NCBI GenBank assembly: GCA_963575745.1 | Contig: CAUYUJ010009502.1 | Location: 118,269-182,268, forward strand | Source: Prorocentrum cordatum | Lineage: Eukaryota > Sar > Dinophyceae > Prorocentrales > Prorocentraceae | Length of the DNA: 64,000 nucleotides | Direction of reading: 5' to 3' | Shown: positions 43,419 through 53,399 of the stretch, in pieces | Layout of the letters: each line of letters opens with the position of its first letter | Numbering within the stretch: position 1 is the first letter of the stretch | The notes under the pieces: generated by a model | Seen by the model: the letters and a program-made list of their open reading frames with translations, nothing else | Told to the model about the DNA's origin: nothing | Database searches by the model: none | Translations under genes and position numbers: made by a program

Positions 43419-43982
43419 ATATATGTGTATACACACATAAGAAAAGGCCTGCCTTGGTACTTTTGCCAGGGCCTTGCCGTGATCTCGGTTAGAACCAAAG
43501 CGCGCGCGAAGCGCGCGCGATGGTTCTAGTATATATATACACACATGCATATACTTCTACAAACACGCATACAAATACATATACATATGCACGTACAGAT
43601 GCACATACATAGATATACACATATGTACATATACAAACACGTATATACAAGCGCAAATATATACATATACGTATACACCTACGTATACACATACGGTTGC
43701 AGCCAAGTAGATCTATACATATTCACAAACTGTATAGTTGCAAGTGTGTAGACATATACACCCATACGTGTACATGCGTATGCCTGCATACAAACATGTA
43801 TATACACCGATCTGTGTTCATAAAATACAGGTACATCGACATCAGTACATGAATGCGTATATGTTTAGTCTACGCATTGCTTTGTGAGCATACTTGAATA
43901 GACATGTACATATGCATGCCCATACATATATATATGTTCGCCCCCCCTGTGATCATACATTTCGCTGTTGTTTCTCATCAGC
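43419..43982. repeat. TACATA module with GC hairpin and ATGTATGATCA junction
   Basis: At 43493-43529 an inverted repeat AGAACCA..GCGCGCGC-GAA-GCGCGCGC..TGGTTCT. Then degenerate TACATA repeats to 43938. Then C7 and TGATCATACAT (43944-43966), leading into the next triplet tract. Confidence 0.85.
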
Positions 43983-44320
43983 TTCGTCGTCGTCGTCGTC
44001 GTCCTCCTCCTCCTCCTTCTCCTCATCTCCCTCCCCATCATCCCCCCTCATCCTTTCTCCTCCTTCTTCCTCCATTATTCTCTTTATTGTTTTCCTTCTA
44101 CTCCTCCTCTCCTCCTCCTCCTCCTCCTCCTCCTCCTCCTCCCCCTCCTCCTCCTCCTCCTCCTCCTCCTTCTCCTCCTCCTCCTCCTCCTCCTCCTCCC
44201 TCTCCTCCTGCCCCTCTCCCTCCTCCTCCTCATCCTCCTCCTCCCCCTGTGCCTCCTCCCTTTCCTCCTCTTCCTCCTCCTCCTCCTCTCCTTTCCCATC
44301 TTCTCCATTCGCCTTGTCTT
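43983..44320. repeat. (GTC)n/(CTC)n tract
   Basis: CGTCGTCGTC then CTCCTC repeats. Poly-Ser, Leu, Pro and Glu ORFs here are repeat artefacts. Pyrimidine-rich unique sequence follows to 44655. Confidence 0.95.
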
Positions 44321-44654
44321 CGCTACTTCCCACTTCTTTCTTTGTCAGCCCTCCCCCTCGTATGCTGCCCACTCTCCGTCCGCATCGGTGTCGTTCCTTC
44401 CCGCTGCATTTCTTTATATGACTCGTTCCTTCTCCTTTTGATTATGTTCGTTATCCTCCCGATCCTCCCTCCTCCCTCACCCCTCGTCCCTCCTCCTTCC
44501 TCCCACCCTTCTCCGTTGCAGGGCCTCGTCATCTTCTTCCCCTTCGCAAGCTTCCTTACCGCCCTCGTTCCTTCTACTCTTTATTGTCCCTCCTACTCTT
44601 CATTATCATTGTCGTTCCTTCTACTCGTTTATCGCTGATCCGACTTCTCTGCAT

Positions 44655-46295
44655 ATGTTCGTCTTTCCAAGGGCCTTCAAACATCGACTCCTTATGTGTA
44701 GGGGCCTCCACATATTGATTCCATTTGTGGAGGGACCTCCACATAATGATTCCATATGTGCAAGAGGCTTCCATAATGATATCTTGTGTGGAGGGGCCTC
44801 CCACTCGTTGAATCCTTATGTGGAAAGGGCCTGATTCCTCTTGTGGGGGATCCTCCACATATTGTTTCCTTATGTGGAAGGGATCTCCACATGTTGATTC
44901 CGTCTGTGGAGGGACCTCCACATGTTGATTCCTTATGAGCAAGGATCTCCATATTGATTTCTTATGTGGAGGGGCCTCCAACTTGTTCATTCCTTATGTG
45001 GAAGGGGCCTTCACCTAATGATTCCTTATGTGAAAGGGCCTGCACATATGGATTCCTTATGTGGATGGGCCTTTTCATGTCGATTCCTTATGTGGAGGGG
45101 CCTCCACAAATTGATTCCGTCTGTGGAGGGACCTCCACATATTGATTCGTTCTGTGGCGGGCGATCTCCTTTTCCTCCTCCTCCTTCTGCTCATCCTCCC
45201 CCTCCTTCTCTCACTCCGGCGCAGGGGTTGAGGAGAAGAAGGATCAGAAGGAGTAGGAGGAGAAAGATGAGGAGAAAGATGATATTGTTTCCTTTTGTGG
45301 GGGATCCTCCACATATTGATTCCTTATGTGGAAGGGACCTCCGCATGTTAATTCCGTCTGTGGAGGAACCTCCACATATTGATTCCCTATGTGCAAGGGG
45401 TCTCCATATTGATTTCTTTTGTGGAGGGTCCTCCCACTTGTTGATTCCTTATGTTGGAAAGGGTCTGCACATATTGATTCCTTATGTGGATGGGCCTTCA
45501 AATTATCGATTCCTTAAGTTGAGGGGCCTCCACATGTTGATTCCGTCTGTGGAGGGACCTCCACCAATTGAGTTCTTTTGCGGCGGGCGATTTCCTTTTC
45601 CTCCTCCTCCTCCTCCTGCCCCTCCCCCTCCTCCTCCCGCTCTGGCGCAGGGGTTGAGGGTAAGAAGGAGCAGAAGAAGTAGGAGGAGAAAGATGAGGAG
45701 GAGAAAGATGATATTGTTTCCTTTTGTGGAGGGGCCTCCCCCACATGTTTTCCTTATGTGAAAGGGGCCTCGCGCATATTGATTCCTCTTGTGGGGGGGG
45801 AATCCTCCACAGATTGACTCCTTATGTGGAAGGGACCTCCACATGTTGATTTCGTCTGTGGAAGGACTTCCACATATTCATTTCTTAGGTCAAAGGGGTC
45901 TCCACATGGATTTCTTATGTGGATGGGCCCTCGAATATAGACTCGTTATGTGGAGGGGCCTCCACATATTGAGTTTGTCTGTGGAGGGACCGCCGCATAT
46001 TGATTCCTTATGTGCAAGGGGTCTCCATATTGATATCTTGTGTGGAGGGGCCTCCAACATGTTGAATCCTTATGTGGGAGGGGCCTTCATACATGAGTTC
46101 CTTATGTGAAGGAGCCTGTCCAAATTGATTCCTTATGTGGGAGGCCCTTCACATATCGATCCCTTATGTGGAGGGGCCTCCACATGGATTCCTTGTCTGG
46201 AGTAGGAGGAGAAAGATGATGAGGAGGAGGAAGAGTAGGAGGCGGAGGTGGACACGGGGGAAGCGGATGTACATATCGACTCCTTTTGTGGCGGG
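44655..46295. repeat. 31-bp palindromic minisatellite, about 45-50 copies
   Basis: The unit is CCTCCACATA-TTGATTCCT-TATGTGGAGG plus GG. Each junction forms a 22-bp near-palindrome with 10-bp arms (TATGTGGAGG|GG|CCTCCACATA). The copies fall into three sub-blocks separated by two similar CTC/GAG inserts (45160-45285 and 45585-45715), so a 0.5-kb higher-order unit is also repeated. It reads as Gly/Pro/His/Ser repeats in all frames; not a gene. Confidence 0.93.
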
Positions 46296-46600
46296 GCGGG
46301 GTAGTACATATACTGGGAGGAGAGGAGAGGAGGAGGAGGAGGCGGAGAGAGAGAGAGAGTGTCAAGAGAGGGAGGAGAGAGACAGAGGGAGGAAGAGAGA
46401 GAGAGGAAGGGAGAGGAGAGGAGGAGAGAGAGAGAGAGAGAGTCAAGAGAGGGAGGGGGATAGATAGAGAGAGAGAGAGAGTCAAGAGAGAGAGAGGGGA
46501 AGGAGAAGAGAGGAGAGATAACGAGAGAAAGAGAAACGGAATTCGGCAGAGAACGGGCGGGAACGTTGAGTCAAGGAGTCGACTAGGCGGAGGAGACGGA
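46296..46600. repeat. GAGAGA/GAGG purine tract
   Basis: About 230 bp of GAGAGAG and GAGGAG, almost purine-only on the plus strand; a candidate triplex-forming tract. Confidence 0.9.
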
Positions 46601-47210
46601 GGAGGGTGTTTTGTTTTCCTTTTGTTCCTCCTCCCCGCCCTCGGAGGCGGAGTTGTTTCTTTGCTTCCATGTGAAAACACAAGTGTTTTCATATGTTTCC
46701 CTTTTTTCCTGTTTTTCGCTATCCCTTTCGGCCCCTCGGGGTTTCCCCGCCGCCCCAGGGCCCGAAAAACATGGAAAAACATAGAAATATGAAAAACAAC
46801 TATGTTTTCACAGGGAACAAAAGGAAAACAACTCCTCCTCCGAGGGCGGGGAAAAAGGGGAAAAGAGGAAAAAACACTCTCCTCCGTCTCCTCCGCTTAC
46901 TCCTCCGCTTCCTCCTTGTTTCTCCTGTTTTCCGTTTGTTTCTCCTCCCCGCCCTCGAAGGGGGAGTTTTTCCTATTGTTCCATGTGAAAACACAAGTTG
47001 TTTCCTATGTATCCTTTTTTCCCTCTTTTTCTGTCTCCCGTTCGGCCCCTCAAGGTTTCCCCGCCGCCCCAGGGGGGGAGCGAAAAGCAGGAAAAAAAAG
47101 GTGCGTGTGTATACTTAGTAACCATTATTTTCTTTATATATATACATATATATATGGGGAAGAGAAAAAAAGCAAAACAAAAAAAAACAAACAAACAAAA
47201 CAAAAAAAAA

Positions 47211-47257
<47 letters not shown>

Positions 47258-47520
47258 CGAAGGCGGGGAAAAAAGAAAAAAGGGAAAAACACCCTCCTCT
47301 GTCTCCTCCGCTTACTCCTCCGCTTCCTGATTTTTTCATTTTTTTCTTTTTTCATGTTTTTCCTCCTGCCCGCCCTCGAAGGCGGAGTTGTTTTCCTATT
47401 GTTCCATGTGAAAACACAGGTTGTTTCCTATTTTTCAATTTTTTGTTTTCCTGTTTTTCGGTCTCCAGTTCGGCCCCCGCGGACACCCTCCTCCGTCTCC
47501 TCCGCTTACTCCTCCCCCCC
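46601..47520. repeat. Fold-back repeat family with direct and inverted copies, and an A-tract
   Basis: A block TCCCCGCCCTCGGAGGCGG..TTCCATGTGAAAACACAAG occurs on plus at about 46627-46685, 46944-47000 and 47366-47420. It is inverted at about 46794-46855 and partly at 47253-47272. A companion GTTCGGCCCCTCGGGGTTTCC block follows the plus copies. An A-rich run with about 35 A lies at 47208-47254. No gene. Confidence 0.85.
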
Positions 47521-47529
47521 TACTCCCCT

Positions 47530-47654
47530 CCCCCGAGATGAGGAGAAGGAGGAGGAGGAGGAGGAAGAGGAGGAGGAGGAGGAGGAGCAGGAAGAGGACG
47601 ACGACGACGACGACGACGACGAAATGTATGATCACAGGGGGGGCGACCATATAC

Positions 47655-47700
<46 letters not shown>
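47530..47700. repeat. GAG-GAC tract, ATGTATGATCAC-G7 junction, TA repeat
   Basis: GAGGAGGAGG and GACGACGAC run to 47622, then ATGTATGATCACAGGGGGGGCGACCATATA, then (TA)n to 47695. The same order is seen, inverted, at 43930-44020. The sentence gives the sequence in parts: ATGTATGATCAC, then AGGGGGGGCGACC, then ATATA. Confidence 0.9.
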
Positions 47701-47739
47701 TGTATGAAGAGCGCGTTTCACGGGCGCGCCTTGGGAACA

Positions 47740-48060
47740 TTCGGCGGCGCGTTTCGAACGGGGGGGCGGGCCCCCCCCCAACACTCGGCGCCGTCGATCA
47801 AAACCAAGGGGGACTCCCCTCCCTCCCAAGCCCCCCCCCTCCCGACCCCCCCCCCCGTCCCAAGGGGGGGTGGGGGGATTTGGTTTGAACCCCCCCCCCC
47901 CTCAGCGGCGGCGCCGGCAGCCGCCAGCAGCGCCGAGAGCGGGGACGCAGCGACGATGACCAGAGGCAGCCCAAAGGGGGGGGAGGTTCAAACCCCCCCC
48001 CCCCCTTGCGCCGAAGAGGAGGAGGGGGGTTCAAACCCCCCCACCCACCCCCCCACCCCC
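47740..48060. repeat. Poly-G / GGTTTGAACC / poly-C palindromic blocks
   Basis: Three blocks (47862-47900, 47977-48005 and 48019-48045) have a G-run, a GGTTTGAACC or GGTTCAAACC core and a C-run. They are separated by GCGGCG-rich unique sequence. Confidence 0.85.
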
Positions 48061-48094
48061 CTGGCGCCGGCGACGGCGGGGACGCAGCGACGAT

Positions 48095-48760
48095 AACCAC
48101 CACTACCACCACCACCACCACCACCACTACCACCACCACCACCGCCTCAACGCACCACCACCACATCAACCCACCACACGACCACCACCACCACCACCAC
48201 AGCCACCACCACCACCACAACCACCACCACCACAACTCACCATCACCACCACCACCACCACAAAAACCCACCACCACTACCACCACCACCACCACATCTA
48301 CCACACCACCACCACCACCGCCACAACCACCACCACTACCAGCAGCACACCCCCCACCACCACCACCACACCACCACACCACCAGCACCACCCCACCACC
48401 CTCCACACAGCACCACCTCCACAAACCACCGCCACCACCACAACCCTCCACCTCCACCACCACCAAACCACCACCCCACACCACCACCAAACCACTACCA
48501 CCACCACCACCACCACCACCAACCCACCACCACCACCACACCACCACACAAACCACCACCACCACCACCACCCACCACCACCACCACCACACCACCACCA
48601 CCACCACCACCACCCACCACCCACCACCACCACCACCATAACCACCACTAACCACAACAAACCACCACACCACCACCACAACAACCACCACCACCGCCTC
48701 CATAACCACCACAACCCATCACCACCACCACTACCACCACCACCACCATCGTCCTCGTCG
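48095..48760. repeat. (CCA)n microsatellite
   Basis: CCACCA and CACAAC triplets, followed by a GCCGCC tract to about 48900. In the transcript this is UGG and GGC repeats. Confidence 0.96.
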
Positions 48761-48899
48761 ACGCTCCCCGCCGCCGCCGCCCGCCGCCGCAGGCGCCGGC
48801 ACCGACCCAGAAAAGGAAATCGCCGCCAGCCGCGGCCGCCGCCAGCCGCCGCCGCCGCCAGCCGCCGCCGCCGCCAGCCGCCGCCGCCGCCAGGGGGAG

Positions 48900-49680
48900 G
48901 GGTTGGAGCGTTCTCGCCCTGTCGCACTCCCGACGCTAGGCCCCCAAGATCGCCCCAAGACACCCCCATTGGCCCCCAAGATCGTCCAAGGTGGCCCAAG
49001 AGGCCCCCGAAACGGCCCAAGAGGCCCCTAAGACGGCCCCAGAGGGCCCCAAGAGATTCCGAGATGAGGGGAACTCGAACTGACATCCCGAGCCCTCTGC
49101 CTAAAGATGGTGACAAATCCGCAATGGTCGTAGCATTCTGGCCTTTCCTCTTCCAATGTGCTTCGAAGGCCCGAAGATGATTCCAACATGACCGAAGGGT
49201 GCCCCAAGAGGGCTTCCAAGGCGACCACAAAAGCCCAAGAGCGCCCCAGGAGAATCTCAAGAGGGTTCCAAGAAGCGATTTCTAGGGCTCAAAACGGTCG
49301 ACGCAGGTAGGTCCCCCCCTTCATTTAGTCGATGCCATCCAACACGACCCCAAGAGTGGCACAAAAAGGGCCCAAAATGCCTCGGTCCGAATTGACTGTC
49401 AAGAAGCTTTCAGATCGAAAGATCCGCGATGGCATTTATGGTTGACTCCTGGGTCTGCGAAGGCTGATCCAGAACTTCGGTTTGACGGCTGCACCATTTT
49501 GTTTTCCACGGTTTTTTCCTACATCCCCCTGATCCAGGTAAATCGCCTGGGCATCGTGTCTGGATGGGCTGGTGAGGATCGACGTGTCAAGAATAAGCAC
49601 ACGAAGTCGTATCCCCTCCTCCTCCTCTTCTCCCTCCTCTTTAACAACAACAAACAATAACAATAACAACAACAACAACA
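48900..49680. other. Spacer with CCCAAGA-GGCCCC words
   Basis: At 48940-49290 the words CCCAAGATCG, CCCAAGAGGCC and CCCCAAGA recur about every 10-12 bp. 49290-49680 is unique and shows no gene. Confidence 0.7.
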
Positions 49681-50425
49681 ACATCATCATCATCATCATC
49701 AGCATCATCATCATCAGCATCATCATCAGCATCATCATCATCAGCATCATCATCAGCATCATCATCATCCTCATCATCGTCATCGTCATCGTCATCGTCA
49801 TCATCATCATCATCAGCATCATCATCGTCAGCAGCGTCATCATCATAAGCGTCAGCATCATCATCATAAATATCATCGTCAACATCCGCATCATCATAAA
49901 CAACAGCAGCGACATCATCATCATCATCATCACCATGATAATCATCATCATCAGCAGCATCATCATCAGCATCAGCATCATCAACATCAGCAGCATCAAT
50001 ATCAACATCAACAGCATCATCATCATCATCAGCAGCAGCAGCAGCAGCAGAAGCATCCTTCTCCTTTTCCCCCTCCTCCTCCTCCTCCTTCTCCTCCTCC
50101 TCCTCCCCCTCCCACGATCACCTCTCCCCCTCTCCCTCGTCCCTTTCCTCTGTTCCTCCTTGTCCTCTTGTTTGCTCCTCCTCCACCTCCTCCTCCCTCC
50201 GCCCTCCTCGCCCCTCCCCCCTCTCGAATCCCATCTCGTATTCCTCCTCCTCCTCCTCCTCCTACTCCTACTTCTACTCCTACTCCGACTCCGACTCCGA
50301 CTCCGACTCCGACTCCTACTCCTACTACTCCTACTCCTCCTCCTCCTCCTCCTCCTCGTCCTCCTCCTCCAACTCCTGTTCCTCCTCCTCCTCCTCCTCC
50401 TCCTCCTCCTCCTCCTCCGCCTCCT
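49681..50425. repeat. (ATC)n then (CTC)n microsatellite next to exon 3
   Basis: ATC/AGC triplets at 49681-50050, CTC and CTACTC/CGACTC at 50060-50425. In the transcript these are GAG then GAU repeats, beginning about 40 nt after the exon 3 donor. Confidence 0.95.
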
Positions 50426-50461
50426 CCAGCTCTTCCGCCGCGCGCAGAACCCGGCGGAGAC

Positions 50462-50527
50462 CTTGTCCTCGCACCACTCAGAGAACTCCGCGAAGACCTT
50501 GTGCGACTCCTCACCCTCGCCGATGAC
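50462..50527 (-). CDS. Exon 3 of the giant split gene (66 bp)
   Basis: Acceptor AG at 50529-50528 (CCGCAGAG|GTC), 22 codons reading VIGEGEESHKVFAEF then SEWCEDK, donor GT at 50461-50460. The E-G-E-E..K.F.EFSEWCED stretch is a hallmark of the family; it contributes the conserved Trp-Cys. Joined to exon 2 it gives DLEAK|VIGEGEE in phase 0. An AG two bases upstream would add two bases and break the frame. Confidence 0.88.
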
Positions 50528-50540
50528 CTCTGCGGGGAAA

Positions 50541-51150
50541 GACGGGGGGAGCCGGCCGCTCGGCGAGGAGTACCTTGCAGAAGAGGAAGGGACGAAAGAA
50601 AACAGCGGCTGGTGGCCATAGGCATCTTGCTTTCGAGAAGGTTTGAGTTGTGGGGACGCGTTGGAAGCGTTGCTTACGGCCGTTCTCGTTGGCTGCGGAA
50701 CCATGGGAACGGCCTCGGTCCCCCCGGGCGCCTGTTGACAGCATAGTGGATTGGTATACTCATGGGAATGGGACCCCGGCACCTTTTACGATGGCAACTG
50801 CCGAGGCGCGGAGCCGATGATGGTCAGCGCCGGAAGGGCAGAGGCCTATGATGGTCTTCGCCTGGGGAGGAGACGGAGGAGAAGCGGATGTCCGCGAGCG
50901 TCCGGCCATCTGTGGAGCCGAAGCCAGAATTCCTGACCGCGAGAATCCCCAAACAGGAGACGCTGAGTGGAACAAAAAGTGCCCGACCCCGGGGGCGGGG
51001 GCGGGGGGTGGCGCGAACACGAATGGTCCAGAAACCCGTGGAAGCACTCTCTGCGGGGCTTTCCACAAAAAATCCAGAAACCCGAGGAAACATGGCAGAT
51101 GCACTCTCGGAGGAGATTTTCACGTGTGAATGCTTTCCAGCACGACGTCG
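50541..51150. other. Unique intronic sequence upstream of exon 3
   Basis: No gene recognised. A GCCGAAG..CTATGATGGTC pair of near-repeats occurs at 50810-50870 (GATGGTC). It contains the acceptor region of exon 3. Confidence 0.5.
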
Positions 51151-51157
51151 ACGTGAA

Positions 51158-51935
<778 letters not shown>

Positions 51936-52177
51936 CCGGCCCCCTTGTGGGGCCACCAGGCTGTAGGCCAGAGGTTCGCAGTTTCCTGTATCAATTGCCC
52001 AGTTGCAGCTTCCAGTTTCCACTGTTACAGTTTTGCTTTTTGCTGCTTACTGTTCCTTGTTGACTTCTTGCTGCTTACTGTTCCTTGTTGATGGACCGCG
52101 CGAGGGGGGGAGGCTCTAAACGGGTAGTTTTACCACGCCCAAAACGTATTGTCTGAATTGCTGGGGTGGGTAAGAAT

Positions 52178-53215
52178 TCACACCCCTCACACAGATCGGC
52201 GGGGTCAGGGTCCAAAAACAAATGGGATCTGCCACATTTCCCAAAGTTGCTGGCACCCCTCACGCAGATCGGCGGGGTCAGGGTCCAAAAACACATGGGA
52301 TTTGCCACATGCTTGAAATTTGCTGGCACCCCTCACGCAGATCTAAAAACACATGGGATTTGCCACATTTCCCAAATTTGCTGGCACCCCTCACGCAGAT
52401 CGGCGGGGTCAGGGTCCAAAAACACATGGGATTTACCACATGTTTGAAATTTGCCGGCACCATCACGCAGATCGGCGGGGTCAGGGCCAAAAAACAAACG
52501 GGATTTGCAACATGTCTAAAATTCGGTGGCACCCCTCACGCAGATCGGCGGGGTCAGGGTCCAAACACACGAGGGATTTGCCACATGTCTAAAATTCGGT
52601 GGCACCCCTCACGCAGATCAGCGGGGTCAGGATCCAAAAACACATGGGATTTACCACATTTCTGAAATTTGCTGGCACCCCTCACGCAAATCGGCGGGGT
52701 CAGGGTCCAAAAACATACGGGATTGGCCACATGTCTAAAATTCGGTAGCACCCCTCACGCAGATCGGCGGGGTCAGGGTCAAAAAACAAAAGGGATCTGC
52801 CACATGTCTAAAACTCGGTGGCACCCCTCACGCAGATCAGCGGGTTCAGGATCCAAAAACACAAGGGATTTGCCACATTTCTGAAATTTGCTGGCACCCC
52901 TCACGCAGATCGGCGGGGTCAGGGTCCAAAAACATACGGGATTGGCCACATGTCTAAAATTCGGTAGCACCCCTCACGCAGATCGGCGGGGTCAGGGTCA
53001 AAAAACATACGGGATTTACCACATGTCTGAAATTCGCTGGCACCCCTCACGCAGATCGCCTGAGCCAGGGTCAAAAAAACAGAAGGGATTTATCACATCT
53101 CTGAACTTCGGTGGCACCCCTCACACAGATCGGCGGGATCAGGGTCCAACAACACAACGGATTTGCAACATTTCTGAAATTCGGCGGCGCCCTTCACGCA
53201 GATCGGCAGGGATAC
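52178..53215. repeat. 73-bp minisatellite, about 14 copies
   Basis: The unit contains GGCACCCCTCACGCAGATCG, GCGGGGTCAGGGTCCAAAA and CACATGGGATTTGCCACATG. The period of about 73 bp (not a multiple of 3) rotates the frame. One copy near 52330 lacks the middle part. Confidence 0.95.
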
Positions 53216-53399
53216 GACGTCTTACCAATCGCCAGGTGCGGTAACCCCTCTGGTCATGTATTGGTTTTGCTCATTACGAGTCGGCCTCGCATGAAGTTCC
53301 GATCCTGCTTCACGACAGCGCCCAGGCCTCATGACATAGCTTTTGCATAGCGCATTATCCGAGAGAGGGGGCCGGCGGCAGGGGGCGAAGCCCTTACGG

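Larger units (their letters stand above)
40706..50461 (-). other. Intron 3 of the giant gene (9,756 bp, GT-AG)
   Basis: Starts GTCTCCGCC, the only GT donor of the gene in this window, and is GAG-rich from about 40 nt in. It ends CGCGAAG. It holds TACATA arrays, CTC/GAG tracts, the 31-bp palindromic minisatellite, fold-back repeats, poly-C/G blocks and CCA repeats. Confidence 0.72.

Noticed and set aside
44662-46109. Repeated Cys/Gly/Pro ORFs over the 31-bp minisatellite as a secreted repeat protein
   Set aside because: The period of 31 is not a multiple of three and similar peptides appear on both strands.
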